From assembly GCF_020150815.1 (NCBI RefSeq), contig NZ_CP083724.1:186001-250000 (forward strand): a stretch of 64,000 nucleotides of DNA. Reading direction: 5' to 3'. The notes under the pieces were generated by a model. That model worked only from the letters and a program-made list of their open reading frames with translations, did not search any database and was not told where the DNA came from. The DNA is from Haloprofundus salilacus (GTDB lineage: Archaea; Halobacteriota; Halobacteria; Halobacteriales; Haloferacaceae). The translations under genes and the position numbers were made by a program. Of the stretch, positions 51,900 to 61,917 are shown piece by piece (within the stretch, counting starts at the first letter, position 1; each line of letters opens with the position of its first letter).

Positions 51900-52583
51900 T
51901 TAGACGCCCAGCGCCTCCGCCAACTCGAAGAACGTCTCGATGGTGAGGTCAGGATCTCCGCCGAACGTCTCCCACGGCGAGCCTTTCCGGTCGACCCAGA
52001 CACCCTGCATCCCCGCGTGTCGAGCGCCCATGACGTCGAACCAGCCGGCGGTCACGTGGACGATCTCGTCAATGGGCGTTCCGGTCCGCGCCGCGGCGTG
52101 ACGGTAGAGTTCGGCGGCGGGTTTGAACGTCCGCACCTCGTCGGCGCTTATCGTGTCCGCGACGAGGTCGCCGATGTTCGCGTGGTCGACCATCGAGTCG
52201 AGCATTTCGGGGTTGCCGTTCGAGACGACGTAGCAGTCGTAGCCGCCCTCGCGCAGGCGTTCGATGCCCGCTCTGACGTCGTCGAACACGTCCAGTTCGT
52301 GGTAGACTGCGAGAATTTCGTCGCGTTCGTCGGTCCCGATGTCGACATCGTAGACGTCGAGCGCGTACTGCAAGGCGTCCCGGTTCATCTCGTAGAACGG
52401 CTGGTAGGCGTCGATCTGGTTGGCGACGAACGTGTACTCGAGCGACCGCGCCCGCCAGAGTTTCGACACGGGTTCGGGGTCGTCTACTCGTTCGGCCAAC
52501 GCCTGCTCCGCCGCGTCAACGTCCACGAGCGTGCTATACGAGTCGAACGTCACCGTCGAGATCCGCTCGGGTTGTAACGGCAT
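51900..52583 (-). CDS. Haloacid dehalogenase type II-like HAD hydrolase
   Basis: This is a 227-residue protein. Motif I is TFDSYSTLVD (nucleophile Asp about 14), motif II VVSNGNPEML, and motif III FKPAAELYRHAAARTG with Lys. AGWFDVMGARHAGMQGVWVDRKG carries the last motif. The order and the Ser-rich motif I match 2-haloacid dehalogenase-like HADs. These release halide from 2-haloacids or act as phosphatases; substrate cannot be told. It is divergent from a PadR regulator. Confidence 0.85.
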   Translation of the reverse strand: MPLQPERISTVTFDSYSTLVDVDAAEQALAERVDDPEPVSKLWRARSLEYTFVANQIDAYQPFYEMNRDALQYALDVYDVDIGTDERDEILAVYHELDVFDDVRAGIERLREGGYDCYVVSNGNPEMLDSMVDHANIGDLVADTISADEVRTFKPAAELYRHAAARTGTPIDEIVHVTAGWFDVMGARHAGMQGVWVDRKGSPWETFGGDPDLTIETFFELAEALGV

Positions 52584-52654
52584 TTCATTGCAGTAGGGCG
52601 GTCTCCGTATTAGCTCTCGGGGCCCGATATGACAGACTAAATTAATTATTAGAA

Positions 52655-52699
52655 CGTACGATACTGCGAAATCCTATATACAAACTCGTTGGCGTACGA
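52655..52699 (+). promoter_or_regulatory. TATA box flanked by CGTACGA direct repeats
   Basis: CGTACGA occurs at 52655-52661 and 52693-52699, on either side of CCTATATAC (about 52672-52680), 24-32 bases before the PadR start. The repeats may be its own binding sites. Confidence 0.4.
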
Positions 52700-52702
52700 C
52701 AT

Positions 52703-52984
52703 ATGAACGATTTGAGTGGATTCCAACGTGACCTGCTGTACGTGATTTCGGGGTTCGACCAACCGTCTGGACAGAACGTCAAAGACGAACTCGAACAGTA
52801 CATCGACGGCGAGATCAACCACGGACAGCTGTACCCTAACCTCGACACCCTCGTGAACAAGGGATACGTCGAAAAAGGACCGTTAGACCGCCGGACGAAC
52901 TACTACACGATCACGGAAGAAGGAAGGGAGGCGATCCGTAACCGACGGTCGTGGGAGAACCAACGGACGTCGATCGAGGCGTAG
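52703..52984 (+). CDS. PadR-family transcriptional regulator
   Basis: The 93-residue protein is a minimal PadR winged helix: LSGFQRDLLYVISGFDQPSGQNVKDELEQY, then NHGQLYPNLDTLVNKGYVEKGPLDRRTNYYTITEEGREAI. It lacks the C-terminal dimerisation helix, as is usual in haloarchaeal forms. The preserved HGQLYPNLDTL recognition helix indicates DNA binding. It lies upstream of the P450 gene on the same strand (187-base gap) and may regulate it or itself. Confidence 0.88.
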   Translation: MNDLSGFQRDLLYVISGFDQPSGQNVKDELEQYIDGEINHGQLYPNLDTLVNKGYVEKGPLDRRTNYYTITEEGREAIRNRRSWENQRTSIEA

Positions 52985-53171
52985 TTCGCTCGCAACCGAA
53001 GGAACAGATCCTCGAAACGGGATACAACGGTATTCTGCGGGAGGACATCAATAATATACTACCGCTCGTCGCTATCAGCGAGATCCTCGGCGGTCCTCCG
53101 CCTCGACCACATCGGCTGATTTCGGACAGTCGGATAAAGAGGGAAGACAGTTGCGCGCGAACATCGTCTCG

Positions 53172-54518
53172 ATGAGTGGTGAGACGAGAACTCCAGCGGA
53201 CGAGTTGCCCCCCGGACCCGACGGGCTTCCGGTCGTGGGGTCGGCGGTGGCTTCCATCCGCGGCGGATTGGATTTCAGCGAGCGAATGGCGCGCGAATAC
53301 GGCGACATCGTCCACTGGGAAGAGCCTCGCGGCCACGTCTACCAACTCAATCACCCGGACGATATCGAGCACGTGCTCGTCCAGAACAACCAACGCTACG
53401 AGAAAGGCGAGGGATTTCAGAAAGTTCTCGGACCACTTCTGGGCAACGGTATCTTGAACAGCGAAGGCGAGGAGTGGAGACGCAACCGTCGACTGGTGCA
53501 ACCCTCGTTTCATCCCGACCGAATTCAGGTCTACGCGGGGATGATGACCGACCTCACGGCGACAATGCTCGAAGCGTGGGACGACGGCGAGACGTTTTCG
53601 ATACACGACGAGATGATGGAGTTGACGCTCCGAATCGTCACGAAGGCGCTGTTCGGCGTCGACATCGACGAGTACGTCGACGAGATCGAGTCGGCCATCA
53701 ACGCGTTCCTCCCTGCGACGTCCAGTCTCCCGAACGTCTTGCTCCCCGCAGACGTTCCGCTTCCCTCCCGCCGCCGGATGGCGAAGGCGCGCGAGACGTT
53801 AGACCGGGTCGTCGACGGCATCGTTCGGCAGAAGAAGCGCAGCCCGGGCGAACATGATGTCATCTCGATGCTGCTCGAAGCGCGCGACGAGCAGGGAAAC
53901 CCGCTCGGCGAGAACCAGATTCGCGACGAGGCGATTACGCTGTTGACCGCCGGTCACGAGACGACGGCCGTTTCGCTGACGTACACGGTGTTCGTACTCG
54001 CCCAGCATCCGAAAGTCGAGGCGAAACTGGTCGACGAACTCGACCGCGTTCTCGACGGCGACCGCCCGACGATGGCCGACGTTCCGAACTTAACGTACAC
54101 CGAACGGATCGTCAAGGAGTCGATGCGGCTCTATCCGCCAGTCCCCCGCATCGTCCGCGAGTCCGTCCAACCGGACGTCATCGGCGGGTATCGCGTCCCC
54201 ACAGGGTCGCAGATCATGATGAACCAGTGGGTCGTCCACCGCGATTCGCGGTGGTACGACGACCCGCTCGCGTTCGAACCAGAGCGCTGGACAGGCGAGT
54301 TCGAACGCTCGCTCCCCCGACTGGCGTATTTCCCCTTCGCCGCAGGGCCCCGGAGATGCATCGGTGACCGGTTCGCGATGCTGGAAGCACGTCTGATACT
54401 AGCGATGCTCTACCAGCAGTATCACTTCGAGTTGGTCTCTGACCGGAGTATCGAAGTTGTTCCGACGGTGACGTCGCGGCCGAAAGAGGTTATCGTCGTC
54501 ACGATTCACGAGCGCTAA
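53172..54518 (+). CDS. Cytochrome P450
   Basis: I chose the ATG at 53172 (448 residues). Hallmarks are AGHETTAVSLTY (I-helix oxygen-activation motif), ESMRLYPPVPRIVR (ExxR), the PERW segment, and FPFAAGPRRCIGDRFAMLEA with the heme-ligand Cys (about residue 395). The sequence resembles soluble CYP4/CYP102-like P450s seen in haloarchaea. It has no membrane anchor and no fused reductase, so it needs a separate ferredoxin or reductase, and none is adjacent. Substrate is unknown. Confidence 0.92.
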   Translation: MSGETRTPADELPPGPDGLPVVGSAVASIRGGLDFSERMAREYGDIVHWEEPRGHVYQLNHPDDIEHVLVQNNQRYEKGEGFQKVLGPLLGNGILNSEGEEWRRNRRLVQPSFHPDRIQVYAGMMTDLTATMLEAWDDGETFSIHDEMMELTLRIVTKALFGVDIDEYVDEIESAINAFLPATSSLPNVLLPADVPLPSRRRMAKARETLDRVVDGIVRQKKRSPGEHDVISMLLEARDEQGNPLGENQIRDEAITLLTAGHETTAVSLTYTVFVLAQHPKVEAKLVDELDRVLDGDRPTMADVPNLTYTERIVKESMRLYPPVPRIVRESVQPDVIGGYRVPTGSQIMMNQWVVHRDSRWYDDPLAFEPERWTGEFERSLPRLAYFPFAAGPRRCIGDRFAMLEARLILAMLYQQYHFELVSDRSIEVVPTVTSRPKEVIVVTIHER

Positions 54519-54618
54519 CAGGGCTCTGACGCTCTCCTGTCGACCGAGACGCTCGGTCCGCCGGCGTTCGCACCCGATTTCCCGAAGGTTGATACGGGCG
54601 CTCCCGAGACGCAAAGAC

Positions 54619-54861
54619 ATGCCAAACTCCCGACTGCGGCTGAACGGGTGGTCGACGGTCGGTCTCGGCCTCTCTGTCCTCTTCGCCGTCGGCGCGTTCG
54701 CCTACCTCGCCCTCGCGGGGGCCCCGTTACGCGGGGCGGTGGTCGGACTCCTCGTCCTGATAGCTGGTGTCTGGGAGTACCGACAGAAGCTGCAGGACGT
54801 CGCTGTCGCCGAGTCGTACGAGGCGGAAGCGGAGGCGCAGCGGCGAGAAAACCGCCGATAA
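54619..54861 (+). CDS. Small two-helix membrane protein
   Basis: The 80-residue protein (ATG at 54619) has two hydrophobic segments (STVGLGLSVLFAVGAFAYLAL and GAVVGLLVLIAGVWEY) and an Ala/Glu/Arg-rich C-terminal helix. No function is assigned. It lies 93 bases upstream of the TldE-like gene on the same strand. Confidence 0.6.
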   Translation: MPNSRLRLNGWSTVGLGLSVLFAVGAFAYLALAGAPLRGAVVGLLVLIAGVWEYRQKLQDVAVAESYEAEAEAQRRENRR

Positions 54862-54954
54862 CCGAGTCGGACGCCGACGCATCCGAGCGCCGAACCGCAT
54901 CGGCCCCAGCCGCCGTCCGGGAGTTTCATACCCAGTGGTTAGGTATCTCCTCGC

Positions 54955-56418
54955 ATGAACGAGAGCGACGAACCGATAGCGGCGATGGAGTGGTTGCTCG
55001 ACCGCTTCGAGGACGACGACGACGTCGCGTACGCCGAGGTGGGGGCCGTCTCGCAGGCGAAGACGGATCTCGTCGTGACCAACGACGGTCCGCGAGACGA
55101 ACTCGCGTTCGACGAGACGGGCGTTTGGTGTCGGGTCTTCGCCGATGGCGCCGCCGACTACCGGTACACGACGAGTTTGGACGAGGAGGCGCTGGCGGAC
55201 ATGGCTGACAGAGCGGTTCGCGGCGGCAAGTTCCTCGCGCAGACCGACCCCGCCCGATTCGATCAGTTCACCGCTCACAGAGCTGTCCACGGCGGGTGGG
55301 CGACCGGCCGAATCGACGACGTGTCGCTGGAGACGAAGCGGTCGACCGTCGAAGCGGGACTCGCAGCGGCGGACGACCTCGACCTCGACCTTGACCGGCA
55401 GTGGGTCAACTACGCCGACGCGCACGTCGAGGAGTCGACGGCGACGACAACCGGGAGCACCGTCCGCACGACGCTGGACCGCGCGAGCGTGACGTTCAGC
55501 CTCTCGGTTCGCGACGGCCCGACGGTTAGACGCCACGCCGGGTCAACGCGGGGGGCTGCGTTCCTCGACGAACTCCCTGACGTGTTCGAGGACGCGGCCG
55601 CCGACGCGCGGGCGTTGTCGCGGGCGGACGTGACCGACGCGCCGACCGGCGAGACGACGGTCGTTCTGAGTCCGCAGGCGGCGGGACAGTTGTTCGCGTT
55701 CGTCTCGCGCTACCTCGAAGCCGACACCTGCGAAATGGGGCTGAGTCCGTACAGCGTCGGCGACGAACTCGGCTCGGAGTCGCTCTCGATAGCCGACACT
55801 GTTCGCGCTGGATCCTGGGCGGCCCGCGGCTACGACGCCGAACTCCGGCCGACAACGCCGGTGCAACTGGTCGACGACGGAACCGTGACGCGACACCTCC
55901 ACAACACCGCGACAGGAGCCGAGGCGGACGCATTCCCCGCCGGAAACGCTGTCCACAGTCTCGGGTTCGGACAGGCACCGCGGATTCACGCCCGCCACCT
56001 GGAGGTCGAACCCGGCGACACCACCCGCGCGGCCCTCCGCGAGGGGGCCGATGTGCTCGTCGAGCGATTCGACGAGCCGTGGCTTCGCAACGAGTTCGAG
56101 CGCGTCCAGCGGCCGGGCGTCATGCCCGCCAGCGCGCTCTACGCGAGGGACATAGAGCGGAAGATAGACGAGCGATCCGACAGGGGCTGCGCCGAGTTCC
56201 CCGTCGCGGAGGGCTACCGGCTTCGAGACGATGAACGCGTCGGTCGCGTTGAGGGCGTGTCGCTTTCGTACAACCCCGTGACGCTTCGCGGGGTGATGGC
56301 CGTCGGGGGTGTTCGCGACACCGTCACGGGCGTCGACGAGAAGCACAAATCACAGATTCCGTACGCGGTGACCGCACCCGGCGTTCGCCTCCGGGCGACG
56401 CTTCGCAGCACGGAGTAA
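54955..56418 (+). CDS. TldE/PmbA-like subunit of a TldD-type protease
   Basis: The 487-residue protein follows the TldD/PmbA fold: an N-terminal domain with CRVFADGAADYRYTTSLDEE, a central VVLSPQAAGQLFAFVSRYLEAD, then GELG-like ELGSESLSIADT and a C-terminal NPVTLRGVMAVGG region. At the position of the TldD zinc motif HExxGHxxE, it has FAFVSRYLEAD, so it cannot bind zinc there. TldE/PmbA subunits lack the zinc site and pair with TldD to degrade unfolded peptides. No tldD is visible in the window. It precedes a deacylase and the peptide importer. Confidence 0.78.
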   Translation: MNESDEPIAAMEWLLDRFEDDDDVAYAEVGAVSQAKTDLVVTNDGPRDELAFDETGVWCRVFADGAADYRYTTSLDEEALADMADRAVRGGKFLAQTDPARFDQFTAHRAVHGGWATGRIDDVSLETKRSTVEAGLAAADDLDLDLDRQWVNYADAHVEESTATTTGSTVRTTLDRASVTFSLSVRDGPTVRRHAGSTRGAAFLDELPDVFEDAAADARALSRADVTDAPTGETTVVLSPQAAGQLFAFVSRYLEADTCEMGLSPYSVGDELGSESLSIADTVRAGSWAARGYDAELRPTTPVQLVDDGTVTRHLHNTATGAEADAFPAGNAVHSLGFGQAPRIHARHLEVEPGDTTRAALREGADVLVERFDEPWLRNEFERVQRPGVMPASALYARDIERKIDERSDRGCAEFPVAEGYRLRDDERVGRVEGVSLSYNPVTLRGVMAVGGVRDTVTGVDEKHKSQIPYAVTAPGVRLRATLRSTE

Positions 56419-56619
56419 ATCGATAGTAGACGGAAAGCAGCGGAAACGTCGCCGTCGACGACGCTGCCGATGGATTTACCACACACCCCCACGGTGTTTT
56501 CGACCATCGATGGTTCATAGAGACCACGTAGCACGGTGGGGCGCTGTCCCCGTCACGCACCGACAAACCCAGCGCGTTTCGAAGCGACGTACAACCACCG
56601 ACCGCCGCCGAGTAGACCG

Positions 56620-57675
56620 ATGAAGCTCGGGACCGCAGAATCGGCGCCCGGCGACGTTGCCACCGGCTACCTCTCGGTCACCGAGTTGCCGACGGGTCAA
56701 TCGGAGCAGGTGCCGGTCGTCGTCGTCGATGGGGAGAAACCGGGACCGACGATTTGGGTGACCGGGACGATCCACGGCGACGAGCCAACCGGAATGGAGG
56801 CGATTCACGAGTTCGTGGACCGTATCCGAGATGAACCGCTCGCGGGAGCCGTCGTCTGCATCCCGGTGATGAACCCGTCCGGACTCCGGACGAACGCTCG
56901 AACCTCGTACTACGGCGGCGAGGACCCGAACCGGTACTTCGGTATTGAGGGCGGAGACGGCGAGACGCCGCCGAGCGTCCAGCAGCTGATCTGCGACCGT
57001 GTCTACGAGGAGATCAAAGCGAGCGCCGACGCGGTCATCTCGCTTCACACGTCCTGGATCGCGACGTACCCGTACACGATTCGACCGCGCGTGAGCTACG
57101 GAGAACGCCGAGAAGAAACGGCGGCGAGAGAGCTACGCGACCGCCTCGTCGAACTCGTCGATGCGTTCGGGCTCCCCGCTGTCAACCAGTTCGGACACGA
57201 CGAAACCACGCAGCGGTCGCTCGACCACACGCTGACTGGCGCGGCTATCGGAGACGGGATTCCGGCGTTCACGCCGGAGCTCGGTGGTCGGTTCGTGGTG
57301 GAGAAAGACGTCTGCGAGGCGGCCGTCGTCGGACTGCAGAACGTGCTCTACGCGTCCGGGATGGTGTCGGAACCGGCGGCGGCGCGGATGGCGTTCGAGT
57401 TGCCCGCCGAGGACAACCTTAAACGGCTCGTCCACCCGCACACGGACACCGCTGGAGTCGTTCGATACAGAGTGCGGGAGGGTGAGTGGGTCGAGCCGGG
57501 ACAGGTGGTTGCGGATATCGTCACTCCCACCGGAGAGACGGAGACCGAGGTGCGAGTCGAGCACCCGGGCTACGTCCTCAGCCGGTACGAGGGCGTCGCA
57601 GTCTACGAGAACGACCCGCTCCTCGATATGGCGGTCCCGGACGACGAGCCACTGCTACGGAAGAGTCATGACTAA
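56620..57675 (+). CDS. Succinylglutamate desuccinylase/aspartoacylase-family hydrolase
   Basis: The 351-residue protein (ATG at 56620) carries the AstE/AspA zinc motifs GTIHGDEPTG (His and Glu ligands) and VISLHTSW (third His), plus a conserved NPSGLRTNAR substrate loop. The C-terminal 90 residues form a biotinyl/barrel-like beta domain (RYRVREGEWVEPGQVVADIV). The family deacylates N-acyl amino acids such as N-acetylaspartate. Its position between the TldE-like protein and the oligopeptide importer suggests processing of acylated peptide breakdown products. The exact substrate is unknown. Confidence 0.82.
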   Translation: MKLGTAESAPGDVATGYLSVTELPTGQSEQVPVVVVDGEKPGPTIWVTGTIHGDEPTGMEAIHEFVDRIRDEPLAGAVVCIPVMNPSGLRTNARTSYYGGEDPNRYFGIEGGDGETPPSVQQLICDRVYEEIKASADAVISLHTSWIATYPYTIRPRVSYGERREETAARELRDRLVELVDAFGLPAVNQFGHDETTQRSLDHTLTGAAIGDGIPAFTPELGGRFVVEKDVCEAAVVGLQNVLYASGMVSEPAAARMAFELPAEDNLKRLVHPHTDTAGVVRYRVREGEWVEPGQVVADIVTPTGETETEVRVEHPGYVLSRYEGVAVYENDPLLDMAVPDDEPLLRKSHD

Positions 57676-57740
57676 TCGCCCTCGAGGAGGCGACTGGCTG
57701 GGTCCGGGTAAATACTTCCGAAGGATGCGAAAGAACGGAG

Positions 57741-58853
57741 TTAGTCGTCCGCTGGTGCCGACTCGGTGTCGTCGCTCGCGGCGACGTCGTCGTCTTGACG
57801 GCCGCCTTCCAGCTCCTCGTAGGGGTCGTACCCCTCGGCGCTCTCGTAGAGGTGACAGGCGATGTCCTGCTCTACATCGACGTCTGTCTTCTGTTCGAGC
57901 GGCGGGACGACCTCGTCGCAGACGTCGCCGATGTACTTCGGACAGCGGGCTTTGAACCGACAGCCGGTCGGGATGTCGATGACGTCGCCCACTTCGCCCT
58001 GTAGCTCGACGCGCTCGCGGCCCACGTCCGGGTCAGGGACGGGCACCGCGTTGATGAGCGCCTGCGTGTAGGGATGTTGGGGGTTCTCGATCACCTGGTC
58101 CGTCGGCCCTTTCTCGACGATTTTGCCCATGTACATGATGGCGAGGCGGTCGCACATGTGTCTGAGCAGCGAGAGGTCGTGACTGATGTAGACGACCGAC
58201 AGCCCGAACTCCTCGGTCATCCGGTCGAGCAGCGACAGCACCCCGGCCCGGAGGCTCACGTCGAGCATCGACACCGGTTCGTCGGCGACGATAAAGTCCG
58301 GATCGAGCACGAGTGCGCGCGCGATGGCGATCCGCTGGCGCTGCCCGCCCGACAGTTCGTGGGGGTACTGGTCGAAGTACTGTTCGGGCGGCAGGAGCTC
58401 CGCGAACTCCAGCGCACGGTGGACCCGCGCGGTCTCGTTGCGGATGTCGTGGATGCGCAGCGGCTCGGCGACGATGTCGTACACCGTCATTCGGGGGTTG
58501 AGGCTCTCGAAGGGGTCCTGGAAGATCATCTGTGCGTTCTGCCTGAACTCCTTGAGTTCGTCGTCGCTGGCCTCCGAGAGCTGCTTACCGTTGTAGACGA
58601 TGTCGCCGTCGGTCGGCTCGTGGAGCTTCACAAGCGACATCCCTGTCGTGGTCTTGCCGCAGCCGGATTCGCCCGCCAACCCCAGCGTCTCGCCCTCGTG
58701 GAGGTTGAAGCTGACGCCGTCGACCGCGTGAACGTACTCGGGTTCACCGCCGGAGACCGACTGCATCAGACTCGATATCCACCCTTGGTTGACTTTGAAG
58801 TATTTCTTGAGGTCGTCAACTTCGAGCAGCACATCGTCTCGCATCTCAGTCAC
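57741..58853 (-). CDS. Oligopeptide/dipeptide ABC importer ATPase (DppF/OppF-type)
   Basis: The 370-residue ATPase has Walker [13 protein letters not shown]-loop [16 protein letters not shown], signature [15 protein letters not shown] and Walker [13 protein letters not shown]. The C-terminal oligopeptide/dipeptide extension carries a Cys set ([15 protein letters not shown]) of the OppD/F iron-sulfur type. An acidic tail rich in Asp/Ser is usual in haloarchaea. It is the last gene of the importer operon and overlaps the preceding ATPase gene by 8 bases. Confidence 0.92.
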   Translation of the reverse strand: MTEMRDDVLLEVDDLKKYFKVNQGWISSLMQSVSGGEPEYVHAVDGVSFNLHEGETLGLAGESGCGKTTTGMSLVKLHEPTDGDIVYNGKQLSEASDDELKEFRQNAQMIFQDPFESLNPRMTVYDIVAEPLRIHDIRNETARVHRALEFAELLPPEQYFDQYPHELSGGQRQRIAIARALVLDPDFIVADEPVSMLDVSLRAGVLSLLDRMTEEFGLSVVYISHDLSLLRHMCDRLAIMYMGKIVEKGPTDQVIENPQHPYTQALINAVPVPDPDVGRERVELQGEVGDVIDIPTGCRFKARCPKYIGDVCDEVVPPLEQKTDVDVEQDIACHLYESAEGYDPYEELEGGRQDDDVAASDDTESAPADD

Positions 58854-59883
58854 CTCCCACGTTCTGGGCCGCGGCGGTCTGTTCCCAGGTCCTCGCGTCG
58901 TCGGCGTACGGCCGCAGTTCCGCGTCTATCTCGTCGGCGTAGTGGCAGTACGACCGTAGGCCGTTCTTGTAGTGCGCTTCGGGTTCCTCCCTGCGGCACC
59001 GGTCGGTCGCCATCGGGCACCGCTCGGCGAACCGACAGCCCTGCGGCGGGTCCACGAGTTCCGGCGGGTAGCCCGCGATCGAAAGCAGGTCCTGGTTCTC
59101 CATCCGGATGTTGGGAAACGCCCGCTTCAGACCGATGGTGTAGGGGTGGTACGGCTGGTTGAATATCTCGTCGACAGGCCCCTCCTCGGCGACCTTTCCG
59201 GCGTACATCACGAGAACGCGGTCGCACGTCTCGGCGACGACGCTCACGTCGTGGGTGATGACCAGCATCGAGGAGTTGATCTCCTCCTGGATGGAGCTGA
59301 TGCGCTTGAGAATCTGGTCTTGCATGATGACGTCGAGCGCCGTCGTCGGCTCGTCGGCCAGCATCAGCGACGGTTCGAGCACCAGCGCCATCGCGATCAT
59401 CGCCCGCTGGCGCATCCCACCCGAGAACTGGTGCGGGTAGTCGTCGGCGCGCTCGGGGTCCAGCCCCACGAGTTCGAACATCTCGGTCACCATCTCGTCG
59501 GACTCGACGCGACCTGTCCCCGGTCGGTGGGTCTCGACGGCCTCGACGATCTGTTCGCGGATGGTGTACACCGGGTCCAGCGAGTTCATCGCCGACTGGG
59601 CGATCATCGAGATCTCCTCCCACTTGAGGCGGCGACGTTCAGGACCGGACAGTTCGGTGAGGTCGTCGCCTTTGAAATTGATGCTGCCGCTGTTGACGTA
59701 GCCGGCGTCCGGGAGGATGCCGATTATCGCCTTCGCGAGCGTTGTCTTGCCGCAGCCGGATTCGCCGACGATGCCGAGGTTCTCGCCCTCTTCGAGCTCG
59801 AACGAGACGCCGTCGACCGCCTGCGCCGGTCCGTCTTCGGTTTCGTAGTAGACTTCGAGGTCGTTGACTTCGAGTAAACTCAT
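58846..59883 (-). CDS. Oligopeptide/dipeptide ABC importer ATPase (DppD/OppD-type)
   Basis: The 345-residue ATPase shows Walker [16 protein letters not shown]-loop MIAQSAMNSLDPVYTI, signature FSGGMRQRAMIAMAL and Walker B LMLADEPTTALD, plus the C-terminal Cys region CRFAERCPMATDRC. It pairs with the DppF-type subunit. Its start overlaps the permease stop by four bases (ATGA), so the operon is translationally coupled. Confidence 0.92.
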   Translation of the reverse strand: MSLLEVNDLEVYYETEDGPAQAVDGVSFELEEGENLGIVGESGCGKTTLAKAIIGILPDAGYVNSGSINFKGDDLTELSGPERRRLKWEEISMIAQSAMNSLDPVYTIREQIVEAVETHRPGTGRVESDEMVTEMFELVGLDPERADDYPHQFSGGMRQRAMIAMALVLEPSLMLADEPTTALDVIMQDQILKRISSIQEEINSSMLVITHDVSVVAETCDRVLVMYAGKVAEEGPVDEIFNQPYHPYTIGLKRAFPNIRMENQDLLSIAGYPPELVDPPQGCRFAERCPMATDRCRREEPEAHYKNGLRSYCHYADEIDAELRPYADDARTWEQTAAAQNVGGD

Positions 59884-60863
59884 TGTAGCTTGGGGTTAGT
59901 TATCTCTTCGTAGCCGCGGCCGATGAGGAAGCCGCTGATCACGAGCAGTCCGATGCAGATTCCCGGCGGCACGAACCACCACCACGCGCCGAACTGGAGC
60001 GCCGAGTACGCCCGCGACGCTTGGAGCATCGTGCCCCACGAGACGGTGTTCGGGTCGCCGAGACCGATGAACGAGACGCCCGCCTCGGCCAGGATGGCCC
60101 ACGCGATGCCGAACGAACCGTAGAGGAACGTCAGCGGCAGGACGTTGGGCGCGAGATGTCTGCTGATGATGTGCCAGTCGCCCGCGCCGGCGACCTCCGC
60201 GGCTTTTACGAACGGTCGCTCGCGGAGCGAGAGCGCCTGCGATCGGATGACGCGGGCGGTCGAGCGCCACTGGAGGATTATCAGCGCGAAGATGATGTTC
60301 CAGAGGTTCGGCCCCATCACCGCGACGAGCACGATGACCGTCGGCAGCAGCGGCATCCCGTACAGGAAGTCGACTAACCGCATCAGCGCGTCGTCGACCT
60401 TCCCGCCGTAGTAGCCCGCGACGAGACCGACGAGCGTTCCGATACCGGCGGTGAACACCGCCGCGATGAGGCCGACCATCAGCGCCGCCCGCGTGCCGTA
60501 CACGAGCTGGCTGAAGATGTCGAACCCCTCTGCGGTCGTCCCGAGGATGTAGGGGGTGTCGGCGCCGAGAATCGACGGCTCGGCCCACTTGTCGATGATT
60601 ATCTCCGCGTCGCCCTGGTACTGGCGCTTCAGCGGCTGATGAGTCGCTATGACCGGCGCGAAGATGGCGATGAGCACGAACGCCGCCACGGTGACGAGTG
60701 AGAGCTTGACCGACAGTTCGTCGGTCAGCTTCCCCCAGTGGTCGCGAAGCGTCTCGCGCCAGAGGCGGGCCGTCCGTTGCCACTTGTTGATCTCCTCGTC
60801 GGACGAACTGCTGTCGTCGAGGTCGGCGAATATCGACCGACTGGTGTGTTCTTCTTGTGCCAT
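59880..60863 (-). CDS. Oligopeptide/dipeptide ABC importer permease (DppC-type)
   Basis: The 327-residue protein has a long polar N-terminus (about 50 residues), then six membrane helices and the permease coupling motif in SLRERPFVKAAEVAGAGDWHIISRHLAPNVLP (EAA-like loop). The acidic loop with ILGTTAEGFDIFSQLVYG is typical of DppC. It sits five bases downstream of the DppB-type gene. Confidence 0.92.
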   Translation of the reverse strand: MAQEEHTSRSIFADLDDSSSSDEEINKWQRTARLWRETLRDHWGKLTDELSVKLSLVTVAAFVLIAIFAPVIATHQPLKRQYQGDAEIIIDKWAEPSILGADTPYILGTTAEGFDIFSQLVYGTRAALMVGLIAAVFTAGIGTLVGLVAGYYGGKVDDALMRLVDFLYGMPLLPTVIVLVAVMGPNLWNIIFALIILQWRSTARVIRSQALSLRERPFVKAAEVAGAGDWHIISRHLAPNVLPLTFLYGSFGIAWAILAEAGVSFIGLGDPNTVSWGTMLQASRAYSALQFGAWWWFVPPGICIGLLVISGFLIGRGYEEITNPKLQ

Positions 60864-60867
60864 TGTT

Positions 60868-61845
60868 CTAGTCGTAGGTCACCCGGGGGTCGAGGTAGCC
60901 GTACGCCAGGTCGGCGACGAAGTTCAGGAAGATGATGGTCGTAGCGAGGACCATGAACGTCCCCTGCGCGACGGGGAAGTCCCGCCGGAGCACCGCCCGA
61001 ACCATCTCCCGACCGAGACCGGGCCATGCGAACACCGTCTCGATGAGCACGCTCCCGCCGACGGCGTAGCCGAGGGCGATGGCTGCCGCCGTGACGATGG
61101 GCAAGAGCGCGTTCCGCGCGGCGTGTCTGAACATGATCGTCCGCTCTTTCAGCCCCTTCGCGCGGCAGACGTCGATGAAGTCCTCCGAGAGCACTTCGAG
61201 CATGCTGGAGCGCATGATGAGAAGCGGGTAGCCCATGAAGTAGAAGCCCAACACCAGCGCCGGCGCGAGGAGGTGGTGCAGGAAGTCCAGCGAGAACACC
61301 ATCTGCCAAAAGCTCGTGCTCTGAGTGCCGAGGCTGGTCATCCCGCTCATCGGGATGACGCCCAGGTTTGCGCCGAAGATCCACAGGACGATCAGCCCGA
61401 CGTAGAAGGTGGGGACGCTCCGGGCGGTCAGCGCGACGATGACCGCGTTCTTCTCGAATCGCGAACCGCGGTACCACCCCGATAGCACGCCGATCGTGAT
61501 TCCGATGGCGTAGGCCGAGATGAACGCCGTCAGCATGAGTATGAGCGTGTTCGGCAGGTAGGTCGCGATGACGTCCGTGACTGGCTGGTTAGAGTGAAAC
61601 GACTGACCGAAATTCAACATCACCAGATTTTCTAGGAATTTGATGTACTGAATGTGTAGCGGCTGGTCAAGCCCGTAGCTCGCGATGATCTGTTGACGTG
61701 CCTCTTGTGTCATCTGCGAAGAGACTACGTACGACGTCGGATCGCCGGGCATGAGCCGAAACAGACCGAACAGCACTGTTCCGACCGCCCAGAGCGTCAC
61801 GACAAGTTGTAATGTACGTCTGATGACGAAACTCGCTTTTCCCAT
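60868..61845 (-). CDS. Oligopeptide/dipeptide ABC importer permease (DppB-type)
   Basis: The 325-residue protein has six membrane helices with the DppB N-terminal signature (LVTLWAVGTVLFGLFRLMPGDP) and coupling loop MLEVLSEDFIDVCRAKGLKERTIMFRHAARNALLP. It follows the binding-protein gene by 72 bases and precedes the second permease by four. Confidence 0.92.
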   Translation of the reverse strand: MGKASFVIRRTLQLVVTLWAVGTVLFGLFRLMPGDPTSYVVSSQMTQEARQQIIASYGLDQPLHIQYIKFLENLVMLNFGQSFHSNQPVTDVIATYLPNTLILMLTAFISAYAIGITIGVLSGWYRGSRFEKNAVIVALTARSVPTFYVGLIVLWIFGANLGVIPMSGMTSLGTQSTSFWQMVFSLDFLHHLLAPALVLGFYFMGYPLLIMRSSMLEVLSEDFIDVCRAKGLKERTIMFRHAARNALLPIVTAAAIALGYAVGGSVLIETVFAWPGLGREMVRAVLRRDFPVAQGTFMVLATTIIFLNFVADLAYGYLDPRVTYD

Positions 61846-61917
61846 AATATTATTGTATGCTTACCGTGTTACCGTTGGTTTTCGTGAAATCCCGCACCGA
61901 AGTCGACTGTTTTCCGG